Made by a program: the position numbers and the translations under genes. The notes beneath the pieces were generated by a model, which saw nothing but the letters and a program-made list of their open reading frames with translations, ran no database searches and had not been told where the DNA came from. A stretch of DNA of 12,154 nt. Source: Flavobacterium sp. Its GTDB lineage: Bacteria > Bacteroidota > Bacteroidia > Flavobacteriales > Flavobacteriaceae. Within the stretch, counting starts at the first letter, position 1. Each line of letters begins with the position of its first letter. Shown here in pieces: positions 6,562 to 12,154 of the stretch. The DNA is taken from positions 1 through 12,154 of the forward strand of contig JASLHL010000176.1 in NCBI GenBank assembly GCA_030152225.1. The letters are read 5' to 3'.

Positions 6562-7647
6562 ATGGAACAATTTATCGTATCAGCAAGAAAATATAGACCG
6601 CAAACTTTTCAAGAGGTTGTAGGACAGCAAGCCATTACCAATACCTTAGTAAATGCTATTGAGAGCAATCACTTAGCACAGGCGTTGTTGTTTACAGGTC
6701 CAAGAGGAGTAGGGAAAACCACTTGCGCGCGTATTTTGGCTCGTAAGATCAATCAGGTAGGCTATGATGATCCAACTGAAGATTTTACGTTTAATGTATT
6801 CGAATTGGATGCTGCGTCGAATAACTCTGTAGATGATATTCGAAATTTAATCGATCAGGTGCGTATCCCGCCCCAAACAGGAAAGTACAAAGTGTATATT
6901 ATAGACGAGGTGCATATGTTGTCAACGGCAGCATTCAATGCCTTTCTAAAAACATTAGAAGAACCGCCTCGTCACGCTATCTTTATTTTAGCAACCACAG
7001 AAAAACACAAGATCATTCCAACGATTTTGTCGCGTTGTCAAATCTTTGATTTCAAACGCATTACTATTGCAGATGCCGCTGATCATTTGGCTTTAGTGGC
7101 AAATAGCCAAGGGATTACCTATGAGAGTGATGCCTTGCGTATCATTGCACAGAAAGCCGATGGTGCCATGCGCGATGCGTTGTCTATTTTTGACCGTGTG
7201 GTGTCGTACTGTGGTAAAAACCTTACCAGACAAGCCGTTGCGGAGAATTTGAATGTGCTTGATTTTGAGTACTATATTCGCGTAACTGATTTGATATTAG
7301 CCAATAATATTCCAGCATTGCTGACCTCTTTTGATGCTATTTTAGCCAAGGGATTTGATGCTCAACATTTTATTGCCGGTTTGGCCTCTCACTTCAGAAA
7401 CTTAATGGTGTGTAAAACACCAGAAACCGCCTCGCTTTTAGAAGTAGGAGAACACGGAAGGCAACTATTTGATCAACAAGCTCAAAAAGCTAGTGTAGGC
7501 TTATTGTTGGAAGCAATTGATTTGGCTAATGAGGCAGATTTGAAATATAAAGCCAGTCAAAATCAGCGTTTATTAGTGGAATTGTGTTTAATGAAATTAG
7601 CGTCTTTATCTTACGAAGGCGAAAAAAAAAAGATAAATCTTTCATAA
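6562..7647 (+). CDS. dnaX: DNA polymerase III clamp-loader subunit, gamma-length frame of dnaX
   Basis: This 361-codon frame carries the AAA+ clamp-loader module of DnaX, which loads the beta sliding clamp at the replication fork. Walker A GPRGVGKT is at residues 46-53, Walker B VYIIDEVHML at 111-120 with D115-E116, sensor 1 in LATTEKHK (143-150), the SRC motif at 157-159, and sensor 2 GAMRDALSIFD around R204. The collar (domain III) fills about 225-350. The four-cysteine zinc module that follows Walker A in E. coli DnaX is absent: residues 62-83 contain no cysteine, which I believe is normal for flavobacteria. The frame stops at TAA 7645-7647, five codons after a run of ten A, while the tau-specific half continues in the -1 frame. 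The product has the size expected of gamma (domains I-III). It could be a true gamma form, or the frame could be broken by a one-base error. Confidence 0.92.
   Translation: MEQFIVSARKYRPQTFQEVVGQQAITNTLVNAIESNHLAQALLFTGPRGVGKTTCARILARKINQVGYDDPTEDFTFNVFELDAASNNSVDDIRNLIDQVRIPPQTGKYKVYIIDEVHMLSTAAFNAFLKTLEEPPRHAIFILATTEKHKIIPTILSRCQIFDFKRITIADAADHLALVANSQGITYESDALRIIAQKADGAMRDALSIFDRVVSYCGKNLTRQAVAENLNVLDFEYYIRVTDLILANNIPALLTSFDAILAKGFDAQHFIAGLASHFRNLMVCKTPETASLLEVGEHGRQLFDQQAQKASVGLLLEAIDLANEADLKYKASQNQRLLVELCLMKLASLSYEGEKKKINLS
7622..7632 (+). promoter_or_regulatory. Slippery A10-G tract in dnaX (candidate frameshift or transcription-slippage site)
   Basis: Ten consecutive A (7622-7631) are followed by G. 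In the upstream frame this reads GAA AAA AAA AAG, so the heptamer A AAA AAG (7626-7632) sits in the same phase as the E. coli dnaX -1 frameshift site. A -1 slip, or one extra A added by RNA polymerase, joins residue 357 to the open frame beginning at GAT 7632. AAGG at 7616-7619 might act as a weak Shine-Dalgarno-like stimulator. A 7-bp stem CAGTACT (7657-7663) / AGTACTG (7688-7694) lies downstream, but 24 bases away, which is far for a classical stimulatory stem. Long A runs also allow transcriptional slippage, as described for Thermus thermophilus dnaX. Confidence 0.6.
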
Positions 7648-8486
7648 TTCCCGCTACAGTACTCGAAACCATTGATTTAACAACTACAGTACTGCCAGAG
7701 TTAACTCAAGCAGTGGTTCATCAAGCAGCTCAACCTGCCATAGAGCCTAGAGGAGAAGCTCAACAAGTGGAAGTAGTTGTGCAGGCTCAACCTGTTGTTG
7801 ATTTGCCCGTAGAGCAAGCATCAGAGCATCAGAAGCAAGAAGAAACGCTTGTTGTGCCAACACAACCAATAAGCAGTACAACGCATCAAACCACAGCAAC
7901 AATTCCAGCACCCCTAGAATCAGGAGTAGCAGCTAAAATAGAACAAGTAGCAGCATCACCTGAAGTGGAGTCCTTAGATAAGTTGGACTTTGGACAGGGA
8001 ACACCACCTCCTGCAGAGAAAAAGGTATCAGCACTTTCGCTATCCAGTATTCGAGCACGTAAGGAAATGGAGTCTTCTTTAGAGAAAAAAGTGGTTAATC
8101 CCGATGATCTACCTAAAGAGCCTTTTACCAATGAAAAGCTGATGGAAGAGTGGAATAAATACGCAGAAAAATTAGCTCGTTCGGGCTTTATGTTAATGTC
8201 TTCCTTGATGGGGATGGTTCCTCCAGTAGTCAACGGAACATCTGTTTCCCTAGAAATGCCGAATGAAGGATCAAAATTGAGCTTTGACGAGAATAAGTTT
8301 GATTTAGTCAATTACCTGCGTAAAAAGTTGAATAATTACGATTTAGAAATCGAAATTATCGTCAACGAAGAAGTAAAAATTCAAAAGAAAATACTAGATA
8401 AAGAAGATAAATTAGTTCGTTTTATCGAGCTTAATCCTGCCATGCAGCATATGAAAGAAATCTTTGATCTAGAGTTTAAATACTAG
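7632..8486 (+). CDS. dnaX: dnaX tau-specific C-terminal region in the -1 frame
   Basis: This 284-residue continuation lies one frame back from the gamma-length part; a -1 shift at 7632 would give a tau of 641 residues covering 6562-8486. It begins DKSFIIPATVLETID, continues as a low-complexity linker rich in Q, V, P, A and T (to about 7970), then a segment LSLSSIRARKEMES, and ends with a folded domain (about 8120-8486) from FTNEKLMEEWNKYA to FIELNPAMQHM. In E. coli the tau-only part binds the DnaB helicase and the polymerase alpha subunit; I infer the same role here. The frame has no good independent start: GTG 7584 is inside the collar-coding region and no ribosome site is visible, so it is not a separate gene. 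Downstream, cvfB follows after 15 bases. Confidence 0.85.
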   Translation, partial: DKSFIIPATVLETIDLTTTVLPELTQAVVHQAAQPAIEPRGEAQQVEVVVQAQPVVDLPVEQASEHQKQEETLVVPTQPISSTTHQTTATIPAPLESGVAAKIEQVAASPEVESLDKLDFGQGTPPPAEKKVSALSLSSIRARKEMESSLEKKVVNPDDLPKEPFTNEKLMEEWNKYAEKLARSGFMLMSSLMGMVPPVVNGTSVSLEMPNEGSKLSFDENKFDLVNYLRKKLNNYDLEIEIIVNEEVKIQKKILDKEDKLVRFIELNPAMQHMKEIFDLEFKY

Positions 8487-8501
8487 TAAAAAATAATCGT
8501 T

Positions 8502-9332
8502 ATGATTAAAATTGGACATGATAATACGTTAAAAGTGGCAAGAAAGACGAGCATTGGTTTATATTTAACCGATGGAGAGACCGATATTCTATTGCCAAAC
8601 AAATACGTCCCTAAAAATATTGAAGTAGATGATGAAATCGTTGTTTTTGTCTACTTAGATCAGGAAGAAAGACCTGTTGCTACAACATTAGAACCTCATA
8701 TTTACTGCAATGAATTTGCTTTGTTAAAGGTGAGTTTTACCAATCAATTTGGTGCATTTTTGGATATGGGATTGGAAAAAGACCTTTTTGTTCCCTTTGC
8801 AGAACAAGCACGCCCAATGAAAGAGGGCAATTATTACTTGGTTTACATGCAGTTAGACGAAAAGTCAAATCGCTTGGTGGGATCGAGTCGTTTAAACCAG
8901 TTCTTGAACAACGATGAGATTACAGTGGCTGTGGGAGAAGAAGTAGAGCTAGTCGTTTCTCATATTACTGATTTGGGGATTAATGTCATCATCAATGAAC
9001 AGCACAAGGGCTTGATGTATAAGAACGAAGTTTTTGAAGACTTGAGAACAGGAGACCGTATTTTGGGGTATATCAAAATGATACGACCAGACGGCAAAAT
9101 TGACGTGTCTCGCACTCGAGTAGGCGTAGAGGCAATTAACGATGGTGCAGCGCAAATTTTAGCGGCTTTAGAAGAGAATAACGGCTTTTTAGGCCTATCA
9201 GATAGCAGTCACCCTGAAGACATTAAAACGGTGCTCAATATGAGTAAGAAGATGTTTAAAAAAGCCATTGGTGGACTCTATAAGGAAAAGAAAATTGAGA
9301 TTAAAGAAAATGGCATTTACCTTTTGAAATAA
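8502..9332 (+). CDS. CvfB/YitL-like S1 RNA-binding protein
   Basis: The 276-residue protein has the layout of the CvfB family: three S1-type OB modules and a winged helix. They can be placed at about 1-62 (LKVARKTSIGLYL), 68-132 (LLKVSFTNQFGAFLDMG, then KDLFVPF), 143-205 (VELVVSHITDLGINV, then the end of the module at KIDVSRTR), and a C-terminal winged helix at about 215-276. CvfB in Gram-positive bacteria binds RNA and affects expression of virulence and stress genes; the role in Bacteroidota is not established. It should be cytosolic. ATG 8502 is 15 bases after the dnaX stop with no promoter or terminator between them, so it is most likely translated from the dnaX transcript. A strong terminator follows. 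Confidence 0.85.
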   Translation: MIKIGHDNTLKVARKTSIGLYLTDGETDILLPNKYVPKNIEVDDEIVVFVYLDQEERPVATTLEPHIYCNEFALLKVSFTNQFGAFLDMGLEKDLFVPFAEQARPMKEGNYYLVYMQLDEKSNRLVGSSRLNQFLNNDEITVAVGEEVELVVSHITDLGINVIINEQHKGLMYKNEVFEDLRTGDRILGYIKMIRPDGKIDVSRTRVGVEAINDGAAQILAALEENNGFLGLSDSSHPEDIKTVLNMSKKMFKKAIGGLYKEKKIEIKENGIYLLK

Positions 9333-9350
9333 AAAGAAAAAAACGAGACA

Positions 9351-9393
9351 CAAAAACAAAAAGCACCTGATTTTCAGGTGCTTTTTGTTTTTG
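9351..9393 (+). terminator. Terminator of the dnaX-cvfB transcript
   Basis: CAAAAACAAAAAGCACCTGA (9351-9370) and its perfect reverse complement (9374-9393) form a 20-bp stem with a TTT loop. The GC core GCACCTGA/TCAGGTGC is followed by T-rich DNA. It starts 18 bases after the cvfB stop. Confidence 0.9.
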
Positions 9394-9460
9394 TATTCAA
9401 GTGATTGTTTAAGTTAAGCTCGGTTAAAAGGGGGCATATTCAGGACTAAAAAGAGAAGAT

Positions 9461-9682
9461 TCATAGGCTCGCTTTGCGTTGAATTTGGGCGTATCGCGAT
9501 TTTTTAACAGTTAAAAGCACTTTTTTTTGCTGGTTAAAAGAGTAAAAATCAGTATATTGAATTCGAATTACAAAGAACCTCAGTGTAAAGCGAATCAAGA
9601 TCGCAGTAAAACGCAAGGAAGTAAACTGCGAATCCTGTAGCCAATCCGCTACTTCTTTCCTTTGTTCTTCAAAAAGGGTCAT
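9461..9682 (-). CDS. Doubtful small protein frame
   Basis: A 73-codon frame starts at ATG 9682 (MTLFEEQRKEVADWLQDSQF) and ends with a lysine/arginine-rich tail. The first twenty residues look like a normal amphipathic helix, while the rest (FTLRFFVIRIQYTDFYSF) is less protein-like. There is no recognised domain, no promoter match upstream, and only GAG near the usual ribosome-site position. It may be a small gene, the remnant of a longer one, or chance. Confidence 0.2.
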   Translation of the reverse strand: MTLFEEQRKEVADWLQDSQFTSLRFTAILIRFTLRFFVIRIQYTDFYSFNQQKKVLLTVKKSRYAQIQRKASL

Positions 9683-9934
9683 CTCTTATTGCATAGGAAG
9701 CTGTATTTAATAATTTTTTTTTATTAGAATTCCGCATTTTTAGTCCCTATAAAATATCATTTCTTGTTAATAAAGGTTTAATTTATATCCTATTTTATCT
9801 AATTAGTAGGATTTAACTTTTCCTTGACTGCTTATAATCTACATAAATTTAGATATAAAAATATTTTCAATAAAAATATTCATATATTTATCAGATATAA
9901 ATAGTTTTATATTTATGAAATCAAAGCAGGTTGG

Positions 9935-9969
9935 GGGGTGGAGAAGAGAGATGAGTGATGGGAGAAGGG
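9935..9969. repeat. Second heptanucleotide repeat patch
   Basis: Five 7-base words follow each other: GGGGTGG, AGAAGAG, AGATGAG, TGATGGG and AGAAGGG. All are purine-rich with T at a few fixed places. The period and base type resemble the left arm of the array at 4481-4529, so the two loci may belong to one family of intergenic repeats. Confidence 0.5.
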
Positions 9970-10059
9970 AAATCGTAGCGCAGCGAAGATTCATCGAACA
10001 CCAGAACAAAATATAAGCTAGGTGAGATAAACCGAAACGCAGTGTAGGTTCATCGAACA
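9970..10059. repeat. Two-copy imperfect direct repeat ending TTCATCGAACA
   Basis: Copies at 9970-10000 and 10029-10059 are 31 bases long and 59 bases apart start to start. They agree at 25 of 31 positions by my count; the last 22 bases agree at 19, and the final TTCATCGAACA is identical. The first copy directly follows the heptanucleotide patch, suggesting a composite element. Read on the minus strand they code for similar short peptides (MFDEPTLRF and CSMNLRCAT) in a spurious frame. Confidence 0.6.
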
Positions 10060-10139
10060 TTAAAATCCCAGCATCTAAAGTGAATCCATGCTTTGTATAA
10101 ACAGAAATAAAAAGATTTAGATTATTAACAACCATAAGA

Positions 10140-11033
10140 ATGAACAAAACAAACAATTTCAATTCTCCCGGATTACGTTTTAGGGAGGCAATGCAGAAGG
10201 AAAGTCCCCTCCAAATTGTTGGAGCGATCAATGCGAATCACGCATTATTGGCTCAACAAGCAGGATTTAATGCTATTTATTTATCAGGAGGTGGTGTTGC
10301 AGCGGGATCATTAGGCGTACCAGATTTGGGTATTACCACACTGGAAGACGTTTTAATTGATGTACAACGCATTACCAACATATGTGATTTACCGCTAATG
10401 GTAGATGTGGATACAGGATTTGGTCCATCGGCATTTAACGTAGCAAGAACGGTAAAATCGTTAATTAAAGCTGGGGCAGCTGCCTTACATATAGAAGATC
10501 AAGTCGGAGCAAAACGCTGTGGTCACCGCCCAGGAAAAGAGGTGGTGAGTATGCAAGAGATGGTAGATCGCATTAAATCTGCTGTTGATGCACGTACAGA
10601 TGAGCATTTCGTTATTGGAGCTCGTACGGATGCTTTTGCGAATGAAGGATTAGAACGTACTTTAGAACGCGCGATTGCTTATAAAGAGGCAGGTGCAGAT
10701 TTCATCTTTGCTGAAGCAGTGCCAGATTTGAGCTTTTACCAAAAATTTGTTGATGCTACCGGTATTCCAGTACTAGCGAATATTACAGAATTCGGTATGA
10801 TCAAAATGTATACGGTAGAAGAACTAAAAGCAGCGGGTGTTGGTTTAGTGCTATATCCTCTTTCTGCTTTCCGCGCAGCGAATAAAGCGGCTCTTAATGT
10901 TTACAATCACATTCGTCAAGAAGGTACACAAGCCCATGTTTTAGATACCATGCAAACACGTGAGGAGTTATACAGCAGTATCAACTACCATGATTATGAA
11001 CAAAAATTAAACAACCTATTTAAAAAACAATAA
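10140..11033 (+). CDS. prpB: Methylisocitrate lyase
   Basis: This 297-residue enzyme splits 2-methylisocitrate into pyruvate and succinate, the last step of the methylcitrate cycle for propionyl-CoA. It has the isocitrate lyase-superfamily signature KRCGH at 125-129 with catalytic C127, the Mg2+-binding D89 and D91 in VDVDTGFG, and [16 protein letters not shown] near residues 49-64. These positions are shifted by four from the E. coli PrpB residues D85, D87 and C123, so the protein is collinear and full length. The short size and the prpC gene two bases downstream argue for PrpB and against isocitrate lyase (which is over 400 residues); other PEP mutase/lyase family members are less likely. 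ATG 10140 is the first in-frame start and fits the family N-terminus. It is the first gene of the visible prp operon. Confidence 0.93.
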   Translation: MNKTNNFNSPGLRFREAMQKESPLQIVGAINANHALLAQQAGFNAIYLSGGGVAAGSLGVPDLGITTLEDVLIDVQRITNICDLPLMVDVDTGFGPSAFNVARTVKSLIKAGAAALHIEDQVGAKRCGHRPGKEVVSMQEMVDRIKSAVDARTDEHFVIGARTDAFANEGLERTLERAIAYKEAGADFIFAEAVPDLSFYQKFVDATGIPVLANITEFGMIKMYTVEELKAAGVGLVLYPLSAFRAANKAALNVYNHIRQEGTQAHVLDTMQTREELYSSINYHDYEQKLNNLFKKQ

Positions 11034-11035
11034 GC

Positions 11036-12154
11036 ATGTCAAACAACGAAACAAGCTTCAAACCAAAGAAAAGTGTTGCACTGTCTGGCGTTGCAGCTGG
11101 TAATACAGCCTTGTGTAGCGTAGGAAAAAGCGGAAATGATTTATACTATAGAGGATATAATATACTAGACTTAGCAGAGAACGCAACTTTTGAAGAAGTA
11201 GCTTATCTATTGATATACGGTCAATTACCGAATGAAGCTCAGCTGAGAAATTACAAAGCAAAATTAAAATCGCTACGCGGTTTGCCTAAATCGGTGCGCA
11301 GTATTTTAAAAAATATACCTGCAGCCGCGCATCCAATGGATGTTATGCGTTCCATGGTATCTGCAATCGGAACGATTCAACCAGAGAAAGATGACCACAA
11401 CACAGCTGGTGCAAGAGATATTGCTGATAAATTATTAGCTTCTTTTGGTTCTGGATTACTGTATTGGTATCACTATACACATAACGGAAAAGAAATCGAG
11501 GTAGAAACAGATGATGATACAATCGGCGGACACTTTTTACACCTGTTACACGGTGAAAAACCAACTGAATCCTGGGTAAAAGCAATGCAAGTATCGTTAA
11601 TTCTATATGCAGAACACGAATTTAATGCTTCTACTTTTACTAGCCGTGTAATTGCGGGAACAAACTCAGACTTTTATTCTTGTGTTACGGGGGCTATTGG
11701 TGCGTTACGCGGACCAAAACACGGGGGAGCAAACGAAGTGGCTTTTGAAATCCAAAGTCGCTATAACGATGCAGATCAAGCGGAAGCAGACATCAGAAAA
11801 CGCGTAGAGAATAAAGAGGTAATTATCGGTTTCGGTCACCCTGTGTACACCATTTCTGACCCGAGAAATATCGTGATTAAGAAAGTCGCAGAACAGCTAT
11901 CACAAGAAGCTGGAGATATGCTTTTATACGATATCGCAGAACGCCTAGAAAGCGTCATGTGGGAGGAGAAAAAGATGTTCCCGAATTTAGACTGGTTCTC
12001 AGCCGTGTCTTACCACCAAATGGGTGTACCTACATTAATGTTTACTCCACTTTTTGTTATTTCTCGTATTACAGGATGGAGCGCTCACATTATGGAGCAA
12101 CGTCAGGATGGAAAAATTATTCGTCCTAGTGCAAACTATGTAGGGCCAGAGAAC
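11036..12154 (+). CDS. prpC: 2-methylcitrate synthase, 3' end beyond the window
   Basis: The frame from ATG 11036 stays open for 373 codons to the last base of the window. The protein is of the short citrate synthase type that condenses propionyl-CoA with oxaloacetate to 2-methylcitrate. Signature regions are [14 protein letters not shown] (H194), [13 protein letters not shown] (catalytic H229), [13 protein letters not shown] (catalytic H268) and [10 protein letters not shown] (catalytic D319). All three catalytic residues are exactly six positions before those of PrpC (H235, H274, D325), which supports PrpC over the longer GltA citrate synthase. The sequence breaks at SANYVGPEN, so only about 10-20 C-terminal residues are missing. 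It starts two bases after the prpB stop TAA, indicating co-transcription and coupled translation. A methylcitrate dehydratase gene (prpD or acnD) may follow outside the window. Confidence 0.93.
   Translation, partial: MSNNETSFKPKKSVALSGVAAGNTALCSVGKSGNDLYYRGYNILDLAENATFEEVAYLLIYGQLPNEAQLRNYKAKLKSLRGLPKSVRSILKNIPAAAHPMDVMRSMVSAIGTIQPEKDDHNTAGARDIADKLLASFGSGLLYWYHYTHNGKEIEVETDDDTIGGHFLHLLHGEKPTESWVKAMQVSLILYAEHEFNASTFTSRVIAGTNSDFYSCVTGAIGALRGPKHGGANEVAFEIQSRYNDADQAEADIRKRVENKEVIIGFGHPVYTISDPRNIVIKKVAEQLSQEAGDMLLYDIAERLESVMWEEKKMFPNLDWFSAVSYHQMGVPTLMFTPLFVISRITGWSAHIMEQRQDGKIIRPSANYVGPEN

Larger units (their letters stand above)
9394..10139. other. Long spacer upstream of prpB without a convincing gene
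   Basis: These ~750 bases contain one small minus-strand frame (9461-9682), a very AT-rich block (about 9700-9920), a heptanucleotide patch (9935-9969) and a two-copy repeat (9970-10059). A possible plus-strand promoter, TTG (9824-9826)-N17-TAAATTTA (9844-9851), would give a leader of about 280 bases for prpB; it has one mismatch to TAnnTTTG. I found no TAnnTTTG element close to ATG 10140. No regulator gene of the PrpR type is here. Confidence 0.6.

Noticed and set aside
7584..7631. GTG 7584 as start of an independent 300-residue gene
   Set aside because: The first 16 codons overlap the conserved collar part of dnaX in another frame, no ribosome site is visible, and the protein sequence after 7632 continues DnaX naturally. 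It is the tau part, not a separate gene.
7657..7694. CAGTACT/AGTACTG stem as frameshift stimulator
   Set aside because: Only 7 bp with a 24-base loop and 24 bases from the slippery site; too far and weak for a classical stimulator. Part of it arises because the 10-base word CTACAGTACT is repeated and contains a self-complementary core.
7886..8311. Minus-strand 141-residue frame inside dnaX
   Set aside because: Antisense shadow of the tau region, with composition following the codon bias of the plus-strand gene.
9970..10059. CRISPR-like repeat-spacer unit
   Set aside because: Only two imperfect copies, one 28-base gap, no cas genes and no further units.
9839..10231. Minus-strand 130-residue frame
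   Set aside because: It overlaps the start of prpB and the repeat region. Its repeated peptides (MFDEPTLRF, CSMNLRCAT) come from the DNA repeat, and no promoter or domain supports it.
10140..11033. Isocitrate lyase of the glyoxylate shunt
   Set aside because: The protein is under 300 residues, aligns in spacing with PrpB active-site residues, and is followed by a PrpC-type synthase.

Overview
The window looks like chromosome of a member of the Bacteroidota, family Flavobacteriaceae. The signs are AT-rich spacers, start codons preceded by A-rich stretches instead of strong Shine-Dalgarno sites, repeated upstream matches to the Bacteroidota promoter element TAnnTTTG, and flavobacterial families such as DUF4294 and a fused 2-oxoacid dehydrogenase E1. 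Myroides or a close relative is my guess from overall resemblance. Content is mostly housekeeping: no phage, insertion sequence, CRISPR array, rRNA or tRNA was seen.

Layout. 2-241: 3' end of a 2-oxoacid dehydrogenase E1 gene, closed by a terminator. 475-1740: a PLP-dependent alpha-oxoamine synthase (serine palmitoyltransferase or cysteate acyltransferase type) for sphingolipid or sulfonolipid synthesis, with a perfect 9-bp inverted repeat upstream. 1820-2347 (minus): unrecognised zinc-ribbon protein. 2629-3120: small lipoprotein. 3232-4440 (minus): Bcr/CflA-type MFS exporter whose central loop holds an uninterrupted (ACA)12 threonine tract. 4441-4652: palindromic array of degenerate heptanucleotide repeats. 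4648-5739 (minus): M42 metallo-aminopeptidase, divergent from a DUF4294 exported protein (5819-6514). 6562-8486: dnaX, split over two frames at a run of ten A. 8502-9332: CvfB-like S1 RNA-binding protein, probably co-transcribed with dnaX and closed by a terminator with a perfect 20-bp stem. 9394-10139: about 750 bases without a convincing gene but with a second heptanucleotide patch and a 31-nt imperfect direct repeat. 10140 to the end: prpB and prpC (cut by the window edge), two methylcitrate-cycle enzymes in one operon.

The best candidate for unusual biology is dnaX. Its first frame ends at 361 codons, close to the end of the clamp-loader domains, at a GAAAAAAAAAAG tract. That tract contains A AAA AAG in the same codon phase as the E. 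coli dnaX frameshift site. The tau-specific part continues in the -1 frame. Here the unslipped product would be gamma-like and slippage would make tau, the reverse of E. coli. A one-base homopolymer error in the assembly is the main competing explanation. The second point of interest is the family of 7-nt-periodic intergenic repeats at two loci.

Regulation is described from promoter-like motifs read by eye; no search or folding program was run.
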